From Phaseolus vulgaris (taxonomy: Eukaryota > Streptophyta > Magnoliopsida > Fabales > Fabaceae): a DNA stretch of 64,000 bases. This document shows positions 12,009 through 22,119 of this stretch, in pieces. The position numbers and the translations under genes were made by a program. The DNA lies in NCBI RefSeq assembly GCF_000499845.2, contig NC_023754.2:8811335-8875334 (forward strand), read 5' to 3'. A model generated the notes under the pieces. It did not search any database and had not been told where the DNA came from. It saw only the letters and a list, made by a program, of their open reading frames with translations. Position 1 is the stretch's first letter. The number at the start of each line of letters is the position of its first letter.

Positions 12009-13466
12009 TCGGGAAGTAAATGTTTAAAATTTTCTCAAGAAATAGACGTCTCTTCATCACATACAACCTCCTTTAAATTCTTATGGTTGATGATTGAGGA
12101 TGACAATTCACACCTTGCGTAACTTGTCATGTAGAAAATATTGAACTTAAAGCTTGGATGTCGCCAAATCCATGAAGTTTGCTTCAAGGATGGGTTGCCA
12201 CTTGTGGGCATGGGTTTTGGGTAGATTAGAATTTGTCAATCCACTATTAGCTTAATCCAAAACTGAATCAATCAAGTTCTTTCAAAAGAAAAGTGTTTTT
12301 CAAAGTAGTGAAAAACAACTTGTTGATTTATCGTTTCAATTGGTTGTTTTACACTTAGTGGTTTTGAAATAGCTGAAATTGGCTGACCTAACAGTCAAGG
12401 CCAATTCAATCGGTTGAATAGTGTTTTCAATCGATTGTTTTTAGAAAAAAGCTTAACAAAATTTGTTAAGTCTGGTAAATCTGTTTTCCATGATTTTAAA
12501 CTGTTTTGGCCTTGATTAAAAGTCTTAAATGGCTATTTTTTAGACTATATAACTGGTGTTTACATCTCTGAATTGAGAGAGAGATCAGATTACCAAAAAG
12601 ATTAATGTTTTTTAAGATTGCTTTTAAGGCTTTGCTTTGGTTAAGAGTGGAATAGGAAACTGTTGTAATCCTTTTGTATCAGGTGTGATCTTTCATGTTC
12701 TTACTTGTATTTGTTTCATATTTGTAAAACTTGTAAGGTACTGGTGTCTACAGTCAGAGGGTGTTCTGACTTGTAGTGTTTGTGTATCAAAGAGGGTGAG
12801 TGTTTTGAAGGGTTCAAGATCACCTCTTTGGTGTTTGTGTTTTGTAATCTGTGGTTGAGTACTTAGTGGAATACCTAGTGGTTTATGGGGATTGGATGTA
12901 GCTCTTGGTGTAAGAGTGAACCAGTATAAACATTGTGTGTGAATCTTTCTATCCCCCACTCCTTAAATCTGTTTGAATTGTGCCTTTATAAACTGCTAAT
13001 AAAAGCAATCGGTTGATTCGCATATACAATCGATTGATTTTCTAGAATCAATTTAAAACAATTTTGTTTCTTGGCTGACCTAATTGCTTCTTCTGTGTTT
13101 CTTCATTAATCTTCATTCTTGTCCAGTATTTTCAAAAATATTTCATTAAACAATTCACCTCCCTCTTGTTTAAAGCCTTTAATTCTAACAGAAAATTCTT
13201 AGATTACAAAGATTACCAAAGTCCTATGGTAAATTAAGATTTATGCAGTTTGAGATATCCGTATGTCTTAGATTTGAAAGCCTTTCAATCGAATGTGGAA
13301 TCCCTTTCAAATCAATACAAGAGCTTAGCCTCAGAAGTTTCAAATTCTCCAAGTTTCCAATTTCTTTGGGCAATGCAGCAAGCTTATGGCAATTATTAAT
13401 ATATTCTTCCATAAGAGTAGAAAACAAATAGCTAGTCAATATAATAGGAAGCAACATGACCAACAC
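12009..13466 (-). pseudogene. NRG1-like (RPW8-NB-LRR) C-terminal fragment, copy 1, split by an LTR
   Basis: On the minus strand 13424-13191 encodes leucine-rich repeats with LPKEIGNLENLKLLRLSSC, a GIPHSIERLSNLRH repeat and GNLCNLRIL. After a 1052 bp LTR insertion the frame resumes near 12133 with ARCELSSSIINHKNLKEVVC, then DEETSIS and a stop. This order and the CDEET ending match the C-terminal LRR of helper NLRs of the NRG1/ADR1 group (CC-R domain, then NB-ARC, then LRR). Only the last exon is here, without CC-R or NB-ARC. An in-frame stop interrupts the NLPEDFGN segment and a TGG-to-TGA-like stop follows SIS. It is clearly non-functional. A second copy lies at 15230. Confidence 0.8.
12139..13190 (+). 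repeat. Solo copia LTR, family 3, with GAAAA target duplication
   Basis: It starts TATTGAAC (from TGTTGAAC) and ends AATTCTAACA. The 5-mer GAAAA is present at 12134-12138 and again at 13191-13195, so this is a clean solo-LTR insertion. It splits the last exon of the NRG1-like copy 1. AATCGGTTG-like motifs recur at about 12405-12440 and 13005-13040. Confidence 0.9.
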
Positions 13467-13648
13467 TTTAAACTATATGAGAATCTACTAATCGATATAT
13501 GCATATTTTGAAATATAATATAAATGTTTATCTTCTAAAATAAATATAGAGGAAAGAATAAAATACAACTGAGCCCAATGAACAAAAACATGCAACTCCC
13601 AAAATATTATTGCACATCTAATTTGAACCATTTTGAAAAAGAATATTT

Positions 13649-13790
13649 TCAGGTTTTCGTCAAAAGTTCAGTTGAGTCAGTCAAGTTAATGTGACCTTCA
13701 TTGTTATCTTCCACGTATTCTACAAAAGGCATGTGGGCTATGCCTAATCGTTTTCCTTTTCGCATGATGCAAAATAAGAAAAAAAAGGTT
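13649..13790 (-). pseudogene. Unrecognised conserved C-terminal peptide, copy 1
   Basis: The minus strand encodes GIAHMPFVEYVEDNNEGHIN, then LTDSTELLTKT and a stop. The same peptide, about two-thirds identical, ends at 15752. Both copies stop at the equivalent codon and lie at a similar distance upstream of the NRG1-like LRR exon, so the block was duplicated as a unit. I do not recognise the family. It may be the last exon of an unrelated host gene. Confidence 0.45.
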
Positions 13791-13799
13791 AAAGAATCA

Positions 13800-15229
13800 C
13801 CAATAATAAAATAAAAATACATATTAAACTTATATTTTAATTTTTTAATTGGGGATGAATGAGTGGTGCAAATTTTAGCAATTCTCTAAGTGAAAGTTCA
13901 AATCTTGTCTGTCTAGGTCACTACTTCAGTGATTTTTTTTTGGGAAAACTAATACTACAAAAGGCAAAACAAGAATGAACAATTATAGGTAAAAAAAGGA
14001 TTGGTTTAGTGTCACTACCAGCTGAAAGCTTTGTATATTACAAAGAAATATTATATTTTTTTTGGAAATACTGAACAATGGAGTTTTTTTTTCTATTGTC
14101 ATCAAGAGTAATCCTAAACATAAAAATAACAAAATCAAAATTGTTCATATTGAGAGCCAACACATTTCATATATAAGAATAGAGAAGACTTTTGTAAGTT
14201 AGCTCATGAAGCTCTGTTCAAGCGCCCACACCTGTGAGAACTCCAATAACATATGGACAAACGAATTACTTTAGCACATGACAAAGACAATTATATTGAG
14301 CTTAAAGCATAATAATTGAGCTCACCAACTAAGTAATTAATATCAAACCCAGATGAAGTCACCTCAGACAGTGGGGTGTAGTGAGGCATTAAACTTGAAA
14401 CCAAATAAGTATCTTTGGACATCCTTGATGGAATTAGTATATTTGTGCAAGTGTGACATTATAACTTATAGTTTTCAAACAAAAAAAAAATCAAATGCGA
14501 AGATGGAAAACCAAAGAAGTATCCATACATATATATATATATATATATTGGAAAATAAGTACTAAAAAAACTAATGAATATATATCTTCAGCATTTCACA
14601 TTTCAAAATTCAAATTCATAAGTAATCGTCAATGCAACCATAACCTAAATATAACATTTTAGAACAAAAGCTTTAAGAAAACCCTAAACCCTAATATGAA
14701 AAGGTCGATTAAGAATGTATGTATTAGGAACTAGGAATAGCAATAAGAATACGAAAACCCTATAATCATGTCCTGAACCTAGATCATACACAAATGGAGT
14801 TAAAAACCCTAATACAAAACATGAAAAATTAAAGTTAATCACTTCGAAATATGATTAAAATCCTTATTAAGACTTGCAAAACATGTTATGATCCACAAAA
14901 ACTCAAAAAAATGAAAGTTCATGGAACCAAAAATGGGTTAAAAACCTCGTATGCGACCAAAAAATTTCCATACGCTAATAAGGAAAGATCTTATCGCGAA
15001 TATGGAGAACCATTGAACAAAGACCAACATAGAAGAAAAACCTAGAAACTATGTAGTACACTTTCGGTAAAAGACGCATTAGAAGATGTAGTGTTCCTTT
15101 GCAAAGCGCACAAAAAAAGGTAAAGATCTTTCCTCGGCGTAGTGAAGATACGGTGTAGACATTTGCAGCAAAAACATTAGCACAAATAATACGGAAAAAC
15201 CTAAAAGAGTGGTGACTTTGAGAGAAGAA
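13800..15229. other. Spacer between the two NLR copies
   Basis: AT-rich DNA with an (AT)n tract at about 14530-14550. An AAACCCTAAACCCTAA stretch near 14680 resembles two telomere-type repeats. I find no convincing gene. Confidence 0.5.
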
Positions 15230-15434
15230 AGAGCGATGACAATTCACACCTTGCACGACTTGTCATAAAGAGAATTCTTAGATTACAAAGATTACCAAAT
15301 TTCTCTGGTAAATTAGGAATGTTTATGCAGTTTGAGATGTTCATATGTCTTAGATTTGAAAGCATTCCAATTGAATGTGGCATCCCTTCCAAATCAATAC
15401 AAGAGCTTAGCCTCAGAAGTTTCAAATTCTCCAA
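15230..15434 (-). pseudogene. NRG1-like C-terminal LRR fragment, copy 2
   Basis: A minus-strand frame reads MENLKLLRLSSCIDLEGMPH, then SIGMLSNLRH, NLPEKFGNLCNLRIL and ARCELSS, the same LRR block as copy 1. The homology ends at 15230, right after CELSS, so the CDEET tail is missing and unrelated sequence follows. The frame itself is open over the shared part, unlike copy 1, which has a stop in NLPEDFGN. A spliced upstream exon ending in LPKEIGNL, as in copy 1, would be expected but is not intact here. Confidence 0.75.
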
Positions 15435-15751
15435 GTTACCAATTTCTTAGGGGAATGCACAAAGCTTATGGAAATTACTAATATATTCTTCCATTCACTC
15501 CTGTATAAAGAGTAGAAAACAAATATCTAATCAATATAATAGGAAGCAGCAGGACCAAAAATTTAAGCATAGAAAATATGAGAATATGCTAACTGGTATA
15601 TGCATATTTTGAAATATGATGTAAATGTTTATCTTCTATAAAAAAAAATATAGAGGAAAGAATAAAATACAACTAAGCCCAATAAAAAAAATGAAACTTC
15701 CAAAATAGTATTGCACATATCTTATTTCAGCCATTTTGAAATAGAATTTTT

Positions 15752-15875
15752 TTAGGTTTTCTTTAAAAGTCCAATTGAGTCAATCAAGTTAAGGAGAGCT
15801 TCATTGTTGTCTTCCACATATTCTGCAGAAGGCATGTGGACTATACCAAATCCTTTTCCTTTCGCATGATGCAAA
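15752..15875 (-). pseudogene. Unrecognised conserved C-terminal peptide, copy 2
   Basis: The minus strand encodes GIVHMPSAEYVEDNNEALLN, then LIDSIGLLKKT and a stop. It is the partner of the peptide ending at 13649. The flanking non-coding sequence is also shared (for example CACCAATAATAAAATAAAAA), showing duplication of a larger unit. Family not recognised. Confidence 0.45.
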
Positions 15876-16289
15876 ATAAGAAAAAGAGATTAAAAAATAA
15901 TTTAAAATCACCAATAATAAAATAAAAATACATATTAAACTGAGATTTCAAATTTTTAATTGGGGTGAATGAGTGGTGAATATCTTACGGATTCTCTTAG
16001 TGAAAGTTCAAATGTTGCTTGTCTTGATCACTTTTTAAGTGATTTATTTTGGGGAAACTAATACTGCAAAAAGGAAAGCAAGAACGAACAACAACATACC
16101 TTTTGTAACACTTATTAATAAGATATTATTATTCATATTTATCTTGTTTTATATTTTTTTGTTTGTAGTTTCTTTTGGTGTGATTAACAGTCAATATTGT
16201 TCTATTTCTTTCATTGTTTTTGGGCTCATTTCAGCACTAAGTGCACAATACTAGTATTAGAGCTGGATTCAATCTTGTTTTGTGTTTTT

Positions 16290-17420
16290 AATAATTTTTT
16301 AAGGAGAGGAGTACCATATCCAAGATCGAAAAGTTCAACAAGAATAACAATTTCAAACTATGGGTCAAGATCAAAGGCTTGCTTAAGGAGAAATGGGCGT
16401 AGACACCGCTTTTCGAAATCATTCACACAAAGAGGAAGGTTCTAAAGCTTATAAAGGAAAATGACTAATTTTATGATCCTTATATCATTGTTATATGAGG
16501 TTCTTTATTAGATTGCAGATGAGAAAACCCCAACAACGTTGACTAAAGTTGTAGAAGTTGTTCATAACAAAGTTTATTTGCAATAAGCTTCAATTCTAAA
16601 GGAGGTTGTTCAGGTTGCATACGAAGAAAGGTAAGATCACTCAAGGCTTATTTTGATGGACTCAATTCAATATTGATGGATCTTTGAAACATCAACGTCA
16701 AAGTAGAAGAAGAAGACGCGACGATGATTTGGTTATCCTTTCTTTCTCTTTTTATCCTATGAGAACTTGGTAAGTTCTTTGAATATTGGGAAGGATTGCA
16801 TTATGCTTGAAGAGGTTAGTCTAGTCTTAAGTCAAGAGAAATTCTTCTGAAAGAAAGCATATGAGGGTATTAATGTTGCATCATCTTCCGAGTTATAAAG
16901 TCACAAAGTTGAAAAAGACGAAGGTTAATTCTAAAGACATTTCTGGATATTGCAAGTAGCTGGAGCATTAGGTGAAGCTATAGTTCATAAGACGGAGTCC
17001 TCTAATAATGACATGGTGTTAACCATCCTCTCAAGACAACCATTAATTAATAGGTTAGGGTTGGATTCTAAATGCTCCTTTTACACGAGTTATTGGAGGG
17101 ACTAGTTTACCACGTTAGATGAGTTGAAGGGTGGTAACTTTTTTATGGGCAATGACACTGATGAAGTTCCTTGTAGAAAATGAAGAACAAAAGCAACTTC
17201 CATGGGGAGGATGATTGGATGCAATGGAATTTGAAGGAAGAATCATGGTTTTTGCAATGTTTTTAAGAGAAGCTAGCTTCGAAATGTTGGACTTGAAGAG
17301 TAATATCAAGTATTTGAAAACTTATTTGGTGATTATGTTTGAAGAAGATGATGTTGAAGATGTATTGATTGTTATAACTTTCATTGTATATTGCATGTGT
17401 TTGTGAGTCTTTCACGCAAA
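16290..17420 (+). pseudogene. Decayed copia gag/protease remnant
   Basis: Plus-strand pieces in several frames recall copia gag: SKIEKFNKNNNFKLWVKIKG, LLKEKWA, VRSLKAYFDGLNSILMDL, and a segment near 16690-16720. Further on, near 17035-17160, LDSKCSF...FTTLDELKGGNFFMGND matches the sequence around the protease that precedes integrase. Many stops and frameshifts occur. No integrase or RT follows and LTRs are not visible. The element stops about 200 bp before the MULE terminus. Confidence 0.6.
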
Positions 17421-17619
17421 GAAATCACAAGAATATACCTTAACCATAAAAATTGTTTTTAAAAGGTTAAAATATGATGAAAAGGTTTTAAAATTGTTTT
17501 AATTGAATTTTTTGTTTCGATAATATATAAATCTTGTCTAGAATCAAGAGTCAAATAGTTAACTGAATAAAAGAACACAATTATATTTAAGAGCAGTGAT
17601 ATGTGAACAACTGATAGCT

Positions 17620-17918
17620 GGTTACGCTTGTATACAACCTCTCCACGTGGCAAATTTGATGGCATGGCAAGGGCAATTTTTTTCCTTTTCTTACAAAAAT
17701 AAAAATCAGTATATGCGTTTTTCCGAAAGCTTCTTTTCCTTAGCGCTGTTGGGTTCGGAGATTGTTGCGCCTTCAATTCGGTGGTGGCTGTTGTTACCAA
17801 GGGAGATTGCGCCTTCAATCTGGGTTGGCATTTGGTGTGCGTGCGATTTGGAAGCTTCTTTGGAGGTTAGTTTTCGTTTAGGGTTTAGGATTTTATTGCA
17901 TTATAGTAGCTAAGTAGG
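17620..17918 (+). repeat. Left long terminal inverted repeat of the MULE
   Basis: It starts GGTTACGCTTGTATAC and continues through CACGTGGCAAATTTGATG and a block with GGTGGTGGCTGTTGTTACC to the segment ending GTAGCTAAGTAGGA. The reverse complement of 35330-35637 follows the same order with scattered differences and small indels. Confidence 0.8.
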
Positions 17919-17970
17919 ATTCCTATTTGGATTTTAATTTTATGGGTTATTTAGGGTTCCGTTTTGGATT

Positions 17971-18327
17971 TTGATTTTAGGGTTTCGTTTTGGGTTATCC
18001 TATTCGATGCATGTAAAGTATGGTAAAAATAGTGATGTGAATGGCAATAGTGATGGTGGTAAAAACGAGGGGCATGTGGTTTTCATGTTTAAGTTTGAGA
18101 ATGACGAGGTAGGATGTGGGAGTGGGAATGGGAAGGAGGTGGATGTTGTGTGGTCCAGTGGGGAGTGGAAGAATGGAAAGAGTTGGTTGTCTTCTTCGCT
18201 GTCGGTTTCTTCTTCTGTTGGGTGTTTTGGAGGGAGTTCCTCTGTCATGGAATGGTCCAGGGTGGAGGAGAATGAATTGGTGGTTCCTTTTGATTTTTCG
18301 TTGGTGGTTTATGCTTGGAGAAAGTAA
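17971..18327 (+). CDS. Hypothetical ORF near the MULE left end
   Basis: An open frame of 118 residues begins MILGFRFGLSYSMHVKYGKN. It is rich in Gly, Ser and Val, includes a tract SWLSSSLSVSSSVGCFGGSS and ends VVYAWRK. Base composition is distinctly more GC-rich than the surroundings, which suggests a captured fragment of a host gene. I do not recognise a domain, and the start codon is uncertain. Nothing equivalent is seen next to the right inverted repeat. It could equally be a non-coding 5' region of the DUF1985-like gene that follows. Confidence 0.3.
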   Translation: MILGFRFGLSYSMHVKYGKNSDVNGNSDGGKNEGHVVFMFKFENDEVGCGSGNGKEVDVVWSSGEWKNGKSWLSSSLSVSSSVGCFGGSSSVMEWSRVEENELVVPFDFSLVVYAWRK

Positions 18328-18689
18328 ACACTTGATGGTTTTTTTTTCTTCCCTCTTGGTTAAAAAAGGTTGAAGAAAAAAGAAGAACGAAATTGGATAT
18401 TATGAGAGTGTATAGAAGAACATATATGTTGTTTAAATTGATCTCGAGCTTTTGAGTTTTTTTGGAAAACTAAGTATGATTATTTCAACTACTATATAAA
18501 TCTCTCTGCATTAGTGGAAAACTTTGAGATCTTATACACATGAAAAAAAGAGATAAGCTCTTTAGTCAAGAGTTTGATCCTCAAGTTTGGAAAGGTATGC
18601 TGGTGGGGATGAACTCTTTATTTGAAATTTTGAACCTCAAGTATGAATTTATTTTACCTGAATAAATTTGAGTACCCGATGAAGATTAG

Positions 18690-18895
18690 TCTATGATTTC
18701 CAGTGCAAAGATGGAAGATTCTCTGAATGTCCCCAGAGAAGTTCTTGACAAGCTAGAATGGAAGATAGAGGATATTTTGGGTACTCGAAAAAGGTTCCTA
18801 ACATGCAATTTACTGTGGTTGTTGTTTTCACACACTCATACAGTGAGTAACTTGGCATCTGTAACTAAAGATTGGAGTTGTTGGATGAAGGTTTG
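18690..18895 (+). pseudogene. Possible small exon of unknown gene
   Basis: A short plus-strand frame encodes MEDSLNVPREVLDKLEWKIE followed by DILGTRKR and a hydrophobic tail. It could be an upstream exon of the DUF1985-like locus starting at 19262. No family is recognised and splice sites are not convincing. Confidence 0.25.
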
Positions 18896-19261
18896 ACACA
18901 TTCGAATTATGAATGTGTTTGAAGTTTGGGTACTAATGACTAACTAGTTAGAAGTTTGAATTTAGGATGTGAGGTTGTGTTTGCACAATAACACATTTGA
19001 TTGATGGATATATAAAAAGGGAATGGGAATCCATTGGCGAATTTGTATGCTTGATATAGATCTAACATATTTGTTTGGAGGAAGGACTTGTTATGTTTGC
19101 AATGTAATTTTTTTTTTTTAATGATGTTCCGTTCAGATTGTTGTGGATGGAATTGCTGAAGGAAATTTGCCAAAATAATAAAATATCATTATTAGTAATA
19201 TTGTTATAATGAGTGTGGGTCTGTGTTTGTGATTGAACTTTGTACTCATGATGTGCACGCC

Positions 19262-20345
19262 AAATGTTCGACAAAATGACGGGATGTGAGTTAGGAAATT
19301 TTCTTTTCATTGGTGCATTTGCATTTGGCAGCTCTACAGCATGTTTCCTAAAGCAACTTCTACTAACGGCCAATTTGGCAACTCTACAAAGTTTTATGTT
19401 TAGGGAAAAATTAGTTCCTTTATCACTTATGGATATCTGTGTGGGATTGGGATTGCGTGTTGAGGGGAAGTTGTAAATTTACAGGATGATACAGAAGGGT
19501 TGGTGAATCAGTTGTTTGACGGAGAGGACATTAATGTATGTAATATTATGAAGAAAATGACTGATGAAAAATTTAGGCTCAGAGAAAATGTTGATGATTT
19601 TTGTAGGTTATACATTTTGCTTTCATTTGTTGTTTTTTATTTTCCTAGGAGTTATAAGAACTTTTGTAGCTTTCCTTTTAGACTTTTAAACAATTTAGAT
19701 GCACTCCACATGTACAATTGGGGGTGCAGTTCATGAATCAGTTGTTTCCAGTATAACTCAAGCTTCCAAAGTATATTACCAACAAAGGAATTCATGTGAG
19801 ATATACTTAGTTGGTTGTGTTGTTGTATTGCAGGTATGTTCAATTCAGGACAATGGACGATATAATGTAATGTTCATAATCTTAAAACGAAAGTTTTTAT
19901 TCACTAATGTTTTTGTGCAATAGTAGTGGGCAGTTGAACATGTTGGGCTTGGCAAAACGGGAAATTTTCGTTTTCCTCGATTTTTGCAATGGTCGTGCGT
20001 AAACCTTCGGTCAAGAAAGATACATGATGTTTTTTTATTAGCTGAGGTAGATTATATTGTTAACTTTGTGGTTGATAGTTTTGCCTTAATTTGTTTATCA
20101 TAATAAATAATTTTGTATTTCAGATTTCATGAGAATGGCCCTTGACTGAAGAAGAACGAAGGCTGGATATTGTTATTGAAGCTGTACGGGTTAGTTCACA
20201 TGAAAAACATGAATGTACTGACCCTTCTTTTAGTGAATGGGAAACAATTCTTCAACAACATGAAGTTTCCCAAAAGAAAATTATAGCCAATGACAAGAGG
20301 CTATGTGATCTGCAGAAGGAAATTAGAATTCTGCAAGAATAAGTG
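19262..20345 (+). pseudogene. DUF1985-like (Ulp1-associated) gene, left copy
   Basis: Three likely exons (about 19262-19833, 19927-20046 and 20124-20345) encode a protein with PLSLMDICVGLGLRV, then DDFCRLYILLSFVVFYFP, YNWG and IYLVGCVVVLQ. Next come WAVEHVGLGKTGNFRFPRFL and an acidic, coiled-coil-like tail ending DLQKEIRILQE. This order matches the DUF1985-type domain that accompanies Ulp1-like proteases in plant transposons. The paralogue at 31036-32621 shares the exon structure. Lesions are a frameshift near 19465 (after GLRVEGK) and an in-frame TGA at the start of the third exon. The Ulp1-like region follows immediately, consistent with one original gene. Confidence 0.7.
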
Positions 20346-20596
20346 CACAAAATAAATCATTGGTCAGTAATACTTCCTTTTGCTAAAGACCAACCTAGTG
20401 CTCGTGCTGAAGACAAAGCCAGTGTTGCTGAAGACGTACCCCTTGATGGAATGAAGATATATACAATAATGTGTTCATTGTAAGGACTGTACTTAAACCG
20501 GTAAGTGAATATATAGTGAACTGGTGATACTTATCATTACTTAATTAACTTATTTAAGTCAGTTACTTTGACAATTTATTTTTTGTCTTGTTGCAG

Positions 20597-21830
20597 TGTT
20601 GTTGTTGACATCAAAAACCTGATATTGACTGGGGCTGACTTGCATTCATTAAGTCCCAGGTCAAGAGTTAACGACATGGTACATTTCTTTGTATAACCTT
20701 TGATTTGTATTGAATTATAGTTTGCAAATTGAAATAGTTGTAATGTATTTTTAGGTTATGTTATTTGCAACTGGTTTCTTCATGCTTGATGAATATCATA
20801 GAACTGGAGGGGTTGACCGCTTTTGCTTTAATTCTTTCTTTGCGGTAAGTCAACTGTGTGTATTTATTGTTGTTTGTTTTTTTATTTATGAAGTTGATGT
20901 TAACGGTACTTATTGTTTGTTATAGAATCACGTGATCAAAGAAATGACCATGAGTCCCACAATTTGGCAAAAGAAGGACTACATGTCGTTTTATAAAAAG
21001 GGTTTCTTTGAATTATAAGGGCTATCATAGTGTGAATTTGTGAGTGGTTTATTTATTTATCCTTAATTACATGTTAATGAAAAAAATTTTCATGTTACGT
21101 TAAATTTAAATTATATTCACACATGTAGGTGTTTTTCCCCATTGTTCACAGATAGCATTGGCAGTGCTACGTTCTTAATCGCGATACTATGGAACTGTAT
21201 GTTTTGGATTCCCTTCCTGGATGTATTAGTGAACGTAAAGATATTGACAAAGCAATGGTATGTACTTGGAGTATGTTTAAGAATGAATGAATTGATAATT
21301 GTGTTTGATTTGTGTTGAATGTGAAGGATTGTGATAATGTTCATATGTGTAGGTCAATCAACTTCAACAGTTGTTTCTTTATGTTAACAATGTTGCTCAA
21401 ACAACCAGTCCTCCTATTCAACTTGTACAAGAACATCTTCCTTCACAACCAAACACATAAATATATAAAACAACCGTACTTGTTATGTTGATTGATATGT
21501 ATATCGTATTAATTCATGTGTTCTTGTATCATGTATGCAAGCATGATTGTGGGGGTTATAGTAATCAAATATATGGATATATGGAATAGAAGAGATGACT
21601 TTGATGGCAAGACAATGCCAAATTACACTACGGTAGTTATTAATTTTATAGATTTCACAATTTCATTTTTTACATTGACATTGTGGTATACTGAATTAAA
21701 CATGTACATTTTAGGAGGATCTCCATGTTTTGGGACAATAAATGGTGTGCAAGTGGCTTTTTGATTCTCGAAATTATATCGAGATAATATTTTGACGGAT
21801 TTCAACTTGAATGGTCAACATTCATGATAA
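20597..21830 (+). pseudogene. Ulp1-like (C48) cysteine protease domain, broken
   Basis: Exon-sized pieces with good splice sites give DIKNLILTGADLHSLSPRSR, then FFMLDEYHRTGGVDRFCFNS. Next is the catalytic His-Asp block HWQCYVLNRDTMELYVLDSL (about 21150-21215), and then the Cys loop HDCG followed, one frame over, by VIVIKYMDIWNRR (about 21540-21597). His, Asp and Cys of the Ulp1/SENP triad are thus all recognisable. An in-frame TAG lies just before HW, a stop follows GFFEL, and an extra G in the GGGGG run after the catalytic Cys shifts the frame. The family removes SUMO-like modifiers. Plant transposons often carry such domains with a DUF1985-like N-terminus, as here. Confidence 0.75.
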
Positions 21831-22119
21831 GTTATTCATATGAATTTTTTTAGAAACTTTGCAATTCTAAAGTTACATGTACCATGTAACAGAGGTTACA
21901 GTTGTAGTTGAACAAATTTGTGCATCTTTTATTTTAAATTGAATGTGATATCGTTGTATTAAATGTACAAGTACATGATCATTAATGGAGTACTTATTTT
22001 ATATCCTTGAAGTTGTCGTTGGTTTATTATTGGTTCATTAAGAGTGAACTTTTTTGTCGCCTTTTTTTCATTTATATTAAATTATTATTATTTTATTAAT
22101 AATATTTTATTTTCTTTCT

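Noticed and set aside
14680..14697. Telomere-like AAACCCTAAACCCTAA stretch
   Set aside because: Only about two units; such telo-box-like sequences are common near plant genes and do not indicate a telomere.
16039..16445. Hydrophobic frame resembling a small membrane protein
   Set aside because: AT-rich sequence gives Phe/Leu/Ile runs by chance, the frame overlaps duplicated non-coding sequence and a retroelement remnant, and no homologous second copy keeps it open.
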